Shown here in pieces: positions 1-10,422 of a stretch of DNA of 64,000 bases. Origin of the DNA: Irpex lacteus (lineage: Eukaryota; Basidiomycota; Agaricomycetes; Polyporales; Irpicaceae); contig MQVO02000022.1 in the NCBI GenBank assembly GCA_001986395.2, forward strand, positions 480,347 through 544,346. Reading direction: 5' to 3'. Below the pieces are notes generated by a model that ran no database searches, was not told the DNA's origin, and saw nothing but the letters and a program-made list of their open reading frames with translations. The position numbers and the translations under genes are program-made. The stretch's first letter is position 1. Each line of letters starts with the position of its first letter.

Positions 1-1124
1 ATAGCGGATGCACTATGGCTGGCACCGTACAAGTTGTAGAAGATACCCTTTCCACGGCTGGCAGTGCTATCTTCCTGAGCAATAGCGTCGTTGTTGTAGC
101 TTAAGACAGCGATCTGAATCATATAATACTTGATTAGCAGACAAAATTGGTTGCTCGAGTTCATGACAACGTACGCCATTTGGAACTGGTATACTTCCGC
201 CGGCAAGGGCAATGAGTAGAGGCCACCCATTTGCCGGCTTAGTTCCAGTAGGGAACTTGATGGTGTTGGTGAAAGTAACGGAGCTCGAAGTTCCACCAGT
301 GACACCACCAGCAGTCACAGAAAGAGTTCCGCCGGAGAAGGAGCCAGAGACTTGCGGAGGCTTCGGAGGGATGGTGCCAGCCTCATAGGCTTGTACGAGA
401 GCGAGGATCTCAGCACGACGGCAGGCCCAATCCTCAGCAGTAGTGACCTTGGTGCCGTTCGCGAATGTGAAAGGATCGGGAAGGGCACTGTTCGTGTAGC
501 CCGACACCGTGCGAGGTGTGGTCGAACACGCTAAGCGTGAACGTGGAGTGTTAGCATGTGCTGTGGAATAAGCTGACCTACTCACTGCTTGTCGTGGGCG
601 GGACTGACGTGGGGCCTGTTGAGGGTGCAGTTGATACCGGTGTAGAAACTGGATTGGAGGATGGGGGTGGAGGCGGAGGTGCGGCAGCGCCGGGCTGACA
701 TCTGGCAATCTAAGTTAGCTCCGCAAGAATATGAAACTAAAATCTGCTCACTGGGAGTAGTACGCTTGAGCGGCCGAGTAGGGTCAGTGACTATCCAGAC
801 TGCGTCAGAGTCGAAAAACTCACGATTGAGTACAACGCTGTTGAATTATCGTCAGCCACCATCCGCATTTATTTTAAAAGCCTCTCACCATGATGTACCG
901 GCATCACACGTCGTCCCACCTGTGCGCATGAGTAAGAGGATGTACAGAATGGGTATGAGCAAAAATTTTGTTACCTGTGAAACCGATACCACCGCATTGA
1001 CCTGACAGAATAATTAGCTAGATGATGCGATATAACTGCCGTCGTACTCACCCCAAACGGCCACACCAGAGACCTGGCTGACTGCAAGAGCGACTGTCGT
1101 GATGAGAGAAAACTTGCAAAACAT
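1..1124 (-). CDS. CBM1-CE15 glucuronoyl esterase (4-O-methylglucuronoyl methylesterase), 3' end outside window
   Basis: Secreted esterase expected to cleave the ester between lignin alcohols and 4-O-methylglucuronate on xylan. The ATG is at 1124 and opens a signal peptide (MFCKFSLITTVALAVSQVSG). A complete fungal cellulose-binding module follows (QCGGIGFTG, TTCDAGTSC, PYYSQC), then a Pro/Ser/Thr linker and the start of the CE15 domain (LPDPFTFANGTKVTT, DWACRR, GTIPPKP, GGSIPVPNG, SRGKG, YGASHSASA). Exons on the minus strand that keep frame: 1124-1052, 1001-975, 919-889, 837-824, 764-752, 701-586, 530-175 and 113 onward. The catalytic GCSR-type motif lies beyond the window. Exons encoding the CBM are very short (27, 31, 14 and 13 nt) but all have GT/AG borders. 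No frameshift is needed. Family assignment is from remembered CE15 sequences and is strong; substrate is inferred. Confidence 0.9.
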
Positions 1125-1170
1125 TTTATCGAACCACTGCAAGCTTGAGGAAGACCATCGTTTGTCGGGC

Positions 1171-1178
1171 TTATATAA
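1171..1178 (-). promoter_or_regulatory. TATA box of the CE15 gene
   Basis: TTATATAA, self-complementary, about 47-54 bp upstream of the ATG at 1124. Its position supports that start over the longer in-frame reading that begins further upstream. Confidence 0.5.
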
Positions 1179-1179
1179 C

Positions 1180-2263
1180 TTTTCGGAAAGAAGCTCGTCA
1201 AGGTCTGCAATGCAGCCTCCATTGAAGTCCATTGATTTTCACGGACTCAATACCTGTTGGTTGAATTCTTTGATTCAGCCGTTGAAAACTCGGCAACAGA
1301 TCTATCAAGGAGAAACTCCTCGACATGCCCACGTGTCGAAAGACTCAATTTGGCCAATGTCAAATTCAACTCGTTCAGCATCATACAAGACGGATCTCCA
1401 TCTTGCAGAATCCCGTGAGCGTTGCAAAAGCTACGAAAGCGTCATGTTGTTCCATACCTGCGGTTTATTCCTGGACTTGGTTCGGGTACTCAAATGCAGT
1501 CGAAGACTGACATGAGAAGGGCTTGCTCCTCCGTGTTGTCACGTTCGACCTCGGCATGCAAGTTGATATAGCAAAATGCAAGCTCTCAGATGCTAGTGCG
1601 GATTATCTGGTCTCCAAGGATTCAGTAATTGACAGAATAATACACACGTACGGACCGTGGCCATGTATATTTGCGGCCCGCTGTGCTCTTTCAGTGCCAA
1701 GTACTCGCAAACTTTGAGCCAGATCGTCAGCATTGCATTCGACATCGCGTCGTTGGCGAGCATGCTACTGCATAGCCGGTGTCGAACTCGGGGGGCTTGA
1801 ATAATTCCAAAAGAGGCCGCGGCAACTTGGGCATGTTCCAGGGATTACCTAAGCCGCTTCGTATTCTCACGGTGGCGGGCCAATCAAATGCGCGGCAGTA
1901 GCGTGCGGGACCTCATTCAACTTGGACGTCGACGTTCACCGCGAGCTCGTCAACACACTCAGCCTTGAATGCGACGCTGCTAGGTAATCTGTAACATACT
2001 CACTCAGAGCTCCTGGTGAATACTCTGGACTCTCCCGTTCTCTCGTTTTCGGTATTTAACCCCACCCGCGGGTATTGACGTGACACCGGCCCTCGGTCAG
2101 CCTCGAGCTCTAAACAGCTGGATATTGTCATCCACAGCTTTAGATCCACAGCGCGGACAAGCAGAGCCGTAGCACTACTGCGCATCTGACTGAGGTAAGA
2201 GGTCATCATATTCTAAAGCTAGGCTTGTATCTGATTCCGTTGACCCCCAACAGCTGCACAACA
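1180..2263. other. Intergenic region with no supported gene
   Basis: Upstream space between the divergent CE15 (minus) and F-box-like (plus) genes. Short open frames occur on both strands, but none has splice-consistent extension, a recognisable motif or a signal peptide. Confidence 0.5.
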
Positions 2264-3628
2264 ATGTCCTCCCTTCTCACGTCTCTTCCTGAAGAGTTGC
2301 TCGAGCGGATTATTGCGCTCGCTATACCTTCCTCGAGCGTATCCTCATCGGCCCCAACCACCCCTCAGTTATCTCTACCCCGGTCCACATCTGCTCCCTT
2401 CCCTTCCCGCCCTTTCTCCTTACAGCCCCTTTCCGCAAGAAGGAATACTTTAGTAGTACGGCCACATCACACTACAGACCGTCGCGTGCATCGCTATACC
2501 CCGCTGTTGGTTAACAGTGTCTTTGCACGTATCGGTACGGCCGTATTGTACTCTCATGTGCATCTACTCTCCTCCGAGCAATGCGCCGCTTTCGCCAGGA
2601 CGTTATCCACTCGCACGGATCTCGCTTTGCGCGTGAAGAGTCTGCGAGTCGAGGGCGTCTGGCCGGAGCTTTATGACTTGATGCAGACATTGGATGTCCG
2701 TCATGGTTCCCTTGAAGACTTCGATATGACTATCGCCACAGCAGAGAAGGGTAGTCCTGAAGATAATATGTCAGCGACAGAAGAGTTCTGTGCTGCACTG
2801 AAGATGCTGCCTCGTCTCGGGACGATCAAGTCGCTTACCGTGCGCAAGACTGCCGACGCCTATCTGACCCTTCCTGGCCCCGCCAGCATCCTGGAATGTC
2901 TGAGCAACGCGATTGAGCATTGGGAATCTTTGGTTAGTGTTTCAAGCTCTTCTTCTATTCATTTTCGCCGTCTAATAAGTGTGATTTAGGACACGGTACA
3001 TATTGGTTTCAGGCTTCTATCTGGTCCACGACGCAATACCATTACGCCACTTCCGCTCGAGAATATCCCGCCTACCTCGCCATGCGCTAAATTTGTAACC
3101 GCCCTCTCCAACGCACCGTCGTTGCGCATTGTCTCTGCACACCTTCCTGCCGCCTGGAACTCCAGTCTCCTCGACATATCCTCCAATCCGTCGTTGGCTG
3201 CTATACGGCTTGAACCATCTCCTCCCGTTGCCGGGCCCCACCACCTGTTCCTTGTGGAGGCCAGCAAATATCCACGATTAGATGACCTGATCAAGGCAGG
3301 TTCTCCACCCGTTCCTCTCGGTACCTCGCTGAGAAGGCGCAGTGAGAGCCTTAGCACGATCACAACCACGTCTTCTGGCAGGCTTCGCGCGAACACGACG
3401 TTGGGCACATCTTCCCCGCCTCCGTCTGTTGTAGTCTTCCCATCGATACCCTCTCCGACTACGGGAGAAACATCTGTTGCAGGCCAGTCAAACAACGCGA
3501 GGCCTACCAGACAGGATGATTCCGACTCTGGATCGGACACCTCTCAAGGACGGGTCTACCGTCGTAGGTCTGGCAAAGGACATTCGCGTCAAACACGCAA
3601 GTGGTCTAGGCGTCAAAGTGTTGTGTGA
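2264..3628 (+). CDS. F-box-like protein of unknown target
   Basis: Two exons, 2264-2932 and 2990-3628, joined in frame by a 57-nt intron (GTTAGT...TTTAG). The start MSSLLTSLPEELLERIIALA gives an F-box-like N-terminus (LPEELLERI) typical of basidiomycete F-box/hypothetical families. A Ser/Thr/Pro-rich insert follows, then an alpha/beta-repeat-like middle (RVKSLRVEGVW, LGTIKSLTV, LRIVSAHLP) that may be degenerate leucine-rich repeats. The C-terminus is Ser/Arg-rich and basic (RRRSGKGHSRQTRKWSRRQS). If it is an F-box protein it would recruit substrates to an SCF ubiquitin ligase. There is an in-frame upstream ATG at 2225; I prefer 2264 because the F-box then lies at the usual N-terminal position. 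Frame is intact. Confidence 0.7.
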
Positions 3629-4263
3629 GATAACCGCTCTCTCTCTATATTTCCCATCCTCTTGTCTTGGGCTTTCAGTCGTTCTTTGGTTTCTTTTCTC
3701 TCCTCTGCATCCACATCCGTACCCCCATTCGCATCCGCATCATCATCTCTTGGAATCTTGGACTACATATCTCTTATATACCCCTCCACGTTGCGTGGTA
3801 CCAATGCTATACTTGCGTTATCAGCTTTCTTGCTTGGCGTGCAATTATAACTGCAAGACCATATATACTGGTAAGCTGGCTCTCGAAACGGTCTCGTTCG
3901 GTCTTTGTCACCGACGACGCGACTGCCGTTAGGTTCATGACCGTCCAGGAATTCCCCATTATGATTCCGCGGCAACACTGATGATGTTCGTTGCCTGTAC
4001 GTATACAGAAATGTAATCTCTGGTTGAGTACTGCAACGGGCACGAGTTCTTCAATCATCTATTCACGCTCCGGGTCGTATCAGTAACACCAGTGTCATTT
4101 ATCTCCTGGCACAAAACTTGTGTCCAATATACGAGTGTACTACGCTGTTTACCAACCAACAATTAAAACAAGAGACGGTCGATACTATGCTACATTCTAT
4201 GGTCCAGGTAGACTTGTGTCTACAGCCCTTCCGTCAGATGGAATTCTGCGGCTCTTGTGCTGC
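3629..4263. other. Intergenic, convergent 3' flanks
   Basis: Space between the stops of the F-box-like gene (plus) and the Old Yellow Enzyme gene (minus). I see no gene here. Confidence 0.5.
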
Positions 4264-4309
4264 CTAATGATCAAAACTACCGTCCGCAAATGGATAGTCA
4301 ATGTACCCT

Positions 4310-5621
4310 TCAGGGACTTTCGGGGATGTAGTATGTATCCCTATTACTCTCGGCGACTGGGAGATCCTCCTTGAGCCTTCGAGGCAGGTCAGGCTGGAAA
4401 CAAGCGATCAACTACAAGCCGATGTATCGTGGGAAGGTAACGATACGTACGTTGGAGATATACTTCCTCCCAAACGCGACTAGTTCTCTTTCTGCGCCTG
4501 GCCACTTGCTTTCAGTAGTCTCTATGGCGGTCTCACGCGTGAACCCTCCCGCGGCTATGTATGCTCGTGGAGTTGACGAGTCGGTGATCCAAATTTGGCG
4601 AAGGAAGTCGTTCGACTACAAGCGAGGCATGTCTTAGCAGAGGCAATATTAAGGATGTCATGAGCCACCCACTTCGCCTTTGTCCGTTTCCCTGTCCATG
4701 TTGCCCTGCACCCTTGGTTCTACAACATGGAGGTATGTCATCGAAGGGAAACGCAGTGCGAGTTGACTAGCGATGTACGAGAAGGTCGGCTTTGGGTCTT
4801 CCATGCGCATATCTGTATCAAGCTAGTGAGTCAAACCAATCACCATGTCACAAGTGAGAATACCTGCCGCCGAATTTACCCCATGGGCTCAAGCGAAGAC
4901 CGACCTTCTGTTCCCCGACGGTCTTGATCACAGCCTCGACGACCTCTAAGGCGAATCGAGCACGGTTCTCAACGGACCCACCATATTCGTCCGTGCGCTT
5001 GTTGCTTGTGGTCTGGGTGAACTGGTCTATGAGATATCCATTGGCTCCGTGTACCTCAACTCCATCGAATCCTGCGCGATGAACAGCGTTGGATGCCGCT
5101 TGCGCGTATGCGCGTATATATTCTTGGATTTCTTCAACGGTCAGCGGACGTGGGGGAATTGGCTTGCCGTCCAGCTGAACATCAGAAGAAGAGACGTATG
5201 GCAGGCCCTCTTTCTTCAGCACGTCCGGGGAGGCCGCGCGACCTAGTGCCCAGAGTTGGAGGTAGATGAACGAGCCTTTGGCGTGCACCGCGTCGGTGAC
5301 CTATGTATCGTCCGTTTAATACTTGTTCGAAGGATAGGAAATTCTTGCACTTACCCGTTTCCATGCAGCAACTTGCTTGTCGCTCCAGATACCGGGTACG
5401 TGGTCTTCTCCTCCAGCTTGCGGAGAGATAAACGTTGCTTCCGTGATCAACAGCGTGCCTGGCACACTGGCACGTTGAGAATAGTATTTGACCGCGAGGT
5501 CGGTGTGGGCGTGGTTGATGTCAGCGCGGTAGCGCGTGAGCGGGGCGAGGACAATACGATGCCCCAGAGTGATATCACCAACACGAATGGGTTTGAAAAG
5601 CTTGAGATCGGTGACTGTCAT
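4310..5621 (-). CDS. Old Yellow Enzyme family NADH:flavin oxidoreductase, C-terminus frameshifted
   Basis: FMN-dependent ene-reductase family that reduces activated C=C bonds with NAD(P)H. Minus-strand exons 5621-5355, 5300-4868, 4812-4673, 4615-4451 and 4393-4310 give a 362-residue protein; the family is usually about 365-380. Visible family motifs: LFKPIRVGDITLGHRIVLAP at the N-terminus, GIWSD, QLWALGRAA, the active-site HxxN in GVEVHGANGYLIDQF, DEYGGS, GLRLSPW, MRMEDP, YLHVVEPRV, IAAGGFTRETA and a phosphate-binding FGRKYISNPDLP. The second intron appears to use a GC donor (4867-4813); canonical donors nearby either break the frame or give a poorer family match. The stop at 4312-4310 cuts off a tail (EGYIDYPFADGSFDH) that is open one frame over and ends at 4264, so the native end is probably 4264. 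Start 5621 is supported by a TATA box. Confidence 0.88.
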
Positions 5622-5682
5622 GTCGGCGTCGTCGAGGAGGATGGGCAAGTTGTCTGATACAGCGAGCGGGTCAGCGCCATGG

Positions 5683-5690
5683 TATTTATA
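5683..5690 (-). promoter_or_regulatory. TATA box of the Old Yellow Enzyme gene
   Basis: TATAAATA on the minus strand, about 62-69 bp upstream of the ATG at 5621. Confidence 0.5.
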
Positions 5691-5699
5691 AGGATACGG

Positions 5700-6243
5700 A
5701 GTCGGTGATATGTTTTTGCTAGGAAAACAAACGTCGACAATAGAGTATTTGGTTGGACGTTTAAAACGTTTTTTTCTATACGGTTGGAGCTGTCGGATTT
5801 CCCGATCGCTGCGCCAACGGCTGAGGCTCGCTACCTGTGGCGTTGTGATTGGTGGGCTGGCGAGATTACGCTCCAAGCACTGCTAGAAAATTAGGTGAGT
5901 GGAGCCAAATATTTCGCAGAAATCGATTTAAATTGCCAACAAAATACTCTAGTGACGTGTGATAAGTCAGTCTAAGGCAGAACATGGGCAAAACGATCTT
6001 TTGATGATCGACAAACCTTATCAATACCTTGTTCAAGTTGTCCCGACGCCCAACGTGTTGAGCAACTTTGTGGCGGCCACGTGTAGAACAGTGATGGGTC
6101 AGATTACTTACGCGCACGAGGTGTGGATTCTCGCTACACACACGCACTACGGCCCAGCTACGGAGATAAGAAATCCATAACACTCTTCAACCCTTATGTA
6201 CACCAATTTTGTGAAGGAATAGACAGGAGAACGACATCAAAAA
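5700..6243. other. Intergenic
   Basis: Upstream of the Old Yellow Enzyme gene and downstream of the GH44 stop. No supported coding sequence seen. Confidence 0.5.
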
Positions 6244-9200
6244 TTACTGCTGTTGCAAGAACACACTTGTGTATGCGGGGACGACGATATACTGGTTCGT
6301 CGTGAGAGTGACCGTCGTCTAGTACTCTTTCGTCAGCACCCCCTTACGGTACATCAAGGCAGCTCAAGAATACTCACCTGCCACTTTGCAACGCCAGCAC
6401 CACCACCAAAGTGCCTCAAGAAGTACTTTCCAGTCGGCACATTAGCGAGGTACAGACCAACTGGGTTAACGTCCTTGTTTACGATGACTACGGTGATTGT
6501 CTTTCCGTTGCCGTCAGCACCAGCGTATACGCCGAGAACGTCCTCAGTTCGGTTGGCGAGATTAACTTGGACACTGTTGGATGGGAAGAAGGTGCCGTAG
6601 CTAAAGACATTTGAGTTAGCCTCCGTTCAACAGATCGGTTAAAAGACCCCATACGCACCCTCTGTACAGCCAGTATGCCAGACCTACAGGACCTTTCTCG
6701 TCCGGTGTAGCCCAGTATGTAGCAGCATCGACACCCTCACGGCCGTAGATGCCCAATACATCAGCAGCCAAGAGACCGCCAGTGATATCAGTATCTGCAC
6801 CGGAACTCCACTCGCTAATCGAAAGCTTTGTTCCGGGATAGTTTTGTGCGATAAGTGCCTGCATACGAGGAATGAGCCAAACTGCGTTAGCGTTCGGCTG
6901 GTGGTTCTGAGGTGCACTGGTTCCGATCCAGGATTCGTCAATGTATGTGGGGTCTGCGGTTTCATAGTTTTGTGAGATAATGTAAAAGATTTGAGAATTT
7001 TTTTACACGCACCCCAGAGAGAACGGGTCATACGAAGACGAAGGGCCTTAGCAGCAGCATCATTTGCGCTAGTATCTGGAGCATAATAGTAGTGGATGTC
7101 TATGCCACAATCCCGGTTAATTCCTCTCTCGGAATATACGAGGTGAGAGAGTATGCGTACCGAGGAAGTCCAGCAGACGTTTTCCGACAGTCTGTTCGGC
7201 AGCCTTCATCTTCGCCAAGAACCAGGGGAGGAAGTCGACATTGTCGTGAGCAGCTATCGGGCGTTCTTTCAATTATAGTTCATTTTTGCAGAGATTGGGC
7301 CATACCGTTATCACTGTAACCGACTGAAGAAGTCCAGTAGTACCACCACGCGCAAGTACTGGGTGCCGCGACTTGAACAGACGGGAGAGCGCTCTTGGCA
7401 ATGATGGAGTAGTTGAGTACACGTGCAAGCTCCTCATCATAGTCGATCGGGCTGTATAATTCTCATGATGAGCTCGAATACTGGAGTATGGAAGGGCAAA
7501 CTAACACAGGGTGCATGTCTTGATGAGTGTTCGAAGCGATCTCGATTTCATTGTCGATCTACATATTATGGAGCCTTGTTAATCCATGCGATCTTAAGAG
7601 AGCATGATTTAACTCACAGTAACGATCTGGGGTGGGTGGGCCATGCTGGTAAGCCAGGTCTTTGCCAGACTCGTGTTCCACGGCGTGTAGACGTCTGCCT
7701 GGTTGGGCGGCGGCGTGATGTATGATCCATTAGGGAAGAGACCGTTGCCTGCATCGGCCCTGCACAGAGGATTAAATCAAAGGTCGAATAAATATCGTCG
7801 TATCACATAACTCACTTGTACGGGTCGTACTTCTGCTGGTCTACGCGAGGCGTTAATACAACATTCGTCAAAACTGTTTGCTGGCTTACCGGGGTACTTA
7901 GTCTTAGGGTAAGAGTAAGATGTGCTGTCCTTCGCTACCCAGTCCAATCTGCATTAAACGTGAGTAATTTGTTGGGGAAATCATTCAGGAACGCACGCAG
8001 GGACTGTGATCATGGCCTGGCTGTTAGCGCCTTGGACCCAAGCTGACCAGTCATCGACCGGACCATCGTCGCCGACTCGGTTCTCAAAGTACCAGTCATT
8101 TCCGGCATTAGTGACACTGAGGAATGGGTTGAATGGTGTGACAGCGTTACCACCCCATCGGCTGCAAGGATTATCGTCAGACGTGAGCTGTCCGTAAGGT
8201 GGTTGGGTCGTACCTGATGGTGACACCGAGATGCTGAATATATGACGCAGAAGTCGGGAAGTTGACACCGTAAATGAGTGGAGAGATAGGCTTATGGTTA
8301 CCAGTTGTGATGCTGACGCAGTGTTGATAAGTCCGTGGTATGACAAAGTAGCACCTCCATGTCTCCTCACCTTCCGTACATAACCGTTGGCAGAGTGTAA
8401 TTGAAGCTCGCGTCCCCAGAAGAGAGGACAAGGGAGCCTGGCGCCAAAGCATCAGCCAGTGTGAGGTACCAGATTGTCTTGCTTGGGGTGTCAACGGGAC
8501 TGTAACTCGTCTGGCTTGTGACTTTGATGGCCTATACCACTCATGAGTATCGAGATCCCTAATCTTTAACCACAGTAGTTTACTGACCTTGTTGTTAAGG
8601 GTCACGGCAAGTGTAGAGACGTCCACGTTTCCTTGCGTAGTAACAGCGATAGTGTTACTTGCGATCGGCTCAGCGCTGAGGATCTCAGGGGTGACAGTGA
8701 TAGACTAGATTCAAGGAGCGTCAGTCAGCTCAAACATCCGAAACAACGTTGCGGTTTAAGCTCACTTACCGTGAGCAACTCAATGTTGTCCAAGTGGTAC
8801 ACTGCGCCATTCGCACCACCTTGCCAGTTGATTCGGTCCCATGTACCGTTACCCAGAGGAGAACCAGTGGGTGGTAATGCAGAAAAGTCAATGACGATAG
8901 TGTCCAAGCAGTAGTATTGATGTAGCTTGCTATCGTCGAAAGGGGGATATTCGGACTCTGAGAGTTGTCCGTTGTCGACTGAATTTGGAAGGACACATCG
9001 GGTTGTGCACCAAGGATGTCGAATTTCAGTCCAGCAAAACCTGCGGTACCGAAGATGCTCTCATCTTTGAGAGAGAGAGCGGCCCAAGCCGTATTGTTGA
9101 CGGAAATACTGGTGCCTGTCGTAGCTGGCGCATCGGTGGCTGCGAAGTTGATGTCTGAACCCCATGACCTGATGGTGAGATCGTCAGAAGCGTTATTACG

Positions 9201-9338
9201 GATACTACAGCGGCAGGCATACCAATTCTCCCAGCCGGAGCTGAGGGCGTCATCTACGTAGACGTCTTGGTCCGCACGAGAGCGGCACGCGAGTGCTGTT
9301 AGCAGCACAAGCTGCGCCTTGAGGAGTCTGGAGAACAT
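6244..9338 (-). CDS. GH44 glycoside hydrolase (endoglucanase/xyloglucanase type), one frameshift
   Basis: Secreted retaining endo-beta-1,4-glucanase family. ATG at 9338 with signal peptide (MFSRLLKAQLVLLTALACRS), then an N-terminal beta-sandwich region (AGLKFDILGAQPDVSFQIQS, TWDRINWQGG, AVYHLDNIELLT) and the catalytic TIM barrel: PLIYGVNFPTSASYI, RWGGNAVTPFNPF, the acid/base Glu in IDNEIEIASNTHQ, IDYDEELARVLNYS, LDIHYYYAPDTS and the nucleophile Glu in LSISEWSSGADTDI. The end is a beta-domain (TTVTLTTNQYIVVPAYTSVF) followed by QQQ and TAA at 6244. There are about a dozen introns, all GT-AG in my model. Near 8897-8903 one base is missing between SYINTTAW and TIVIDFSALPP, shifting the frame inside exon 1. 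No intron can explain it, so this is an assembly error or a recent disruption. No CBM1 is present. Confidence 0.9.
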
Positions 9339-9389
9339 GTTTAGACTGACTTAGAGAGCCGCTGTACCGCCATCAGCTCCACATGTCAA

Positions 9390-9395
9390 TATATA
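9390..9395 (-). promoter_or_regulatory. TATA box of the GH44 gene
   Basis: TATATA about 52-57 bp upstream of the ATG at 9338 on the minus strand. Confidence 0.45.
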
Positions 9396-10349
9396 CACAA
9401 TGCGGATTGTTCTCGGTAAGAGTGCATGGTGACGGAGCTACCAGAGGATAATCCACGGAAGAGAACGGGGCTCTGGACAATATATAAGGGCAAATACTAC
9501 GTGAAGGAAAGCACCCGCAGTGATGAAAACGCATACCTTGATTACCACTCTGTCAATCGAGACGTACGAGTCCTTGCAATCGCATGGAATGCCAGTATGA
9601 CCTTGCGTACATTTTGCCGACACTTTCACAATTGGTTGCCTCTGACCATTGCGCGAGTAAACCCAGGGCCGGGATGTTGTTCTGCAAAGCCATAAGGCAC
9701 AGAAACTACATCATATGACCCTCAAGAACGAGCTCTTTACCGACAACACATGAAACAGAGACACGGGGTGTTGGTGGTCGTGATTAGCAGTTCTGCTACC
9801 ACTGGCAGCTGGCGCGGCCGGCCGAAGAAGGATTCCGGCGTCAAAAGGAACCGTGAAAGCACGCATTTGCCTTTTTCTAACTCTAACTCCATCACAATCC
9901 GTACGTTCAAGATCCATTCGAATTCTGGTATTTATTCAGACATTCACCGGTGTGCTTCTAGCATACATTTCACTGGATACAACATCAAGCGTCGCATGAT
10001 GAAGATGTATGCGCGGTGATAAGTGCGCATGCCAGGATCCCCGTTAACCGTACATTTGGGCACCTGACACGACTACTATCGCACTGCCCATACTTAGCCT
10101 CTCAATACTTACGGTTAACCGACGTGGGAAGTGAGATCCGGCTCACGGGTTTCAAATGAATACTGCGCCCAAAGTGACGGAGCGAACGTGATGGTTCTGT
10201 GCCGTCGTTTTCACAATCGCTCACTGGCACGCCCACCTCAAATGCAGGCGGCCAACAACACATATTTTGACGTCTTTTTGTGTCTCCATACTGCTACGTG
10301 CACGAGCGGTATACTGATGATGATCGTGCTGTTTTTACAACTTGGCGCA
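9396..10349. other. Divergent intergenic region
   Basis: Shared upstream space of the GH44 (minus) and first FAD monooxygenase (plus) genes. Scattered short open frames have no recognisable features. Confidence 0.5.
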
Positions 10350-10356
10350 TATATAT
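10350..10356 (+). promoter_or_regulatory. TATA box of the first FAD monooxygenase
   Basis: ATATATC within CATATATATC, about 70 bp before the ATG at 10423. Confidence 0.4.
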
Positions 10357-10422
10357 CTAAGCGTCGAAAAGCTCTCCGCTAAATAACATCCTCCTGGTAG
10401 TGGCAACGCGGACCTCGTTGTA

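Noticed and set aside
51..708. 213-codon minus-strand frame starting MPDVSPALPHLRLHPH
   Set aside because: Its first third is a read-through of an intron and the wrong frame of the linker; only the part after 530 belongs to the esterase.
8725..8907. An extra intron to explain the GH44 frame switch near 8900
   Set aside because: The only GT...AG pair available would be under 30 nt and would delete conserved residues, so a one-base deletion is simpler.
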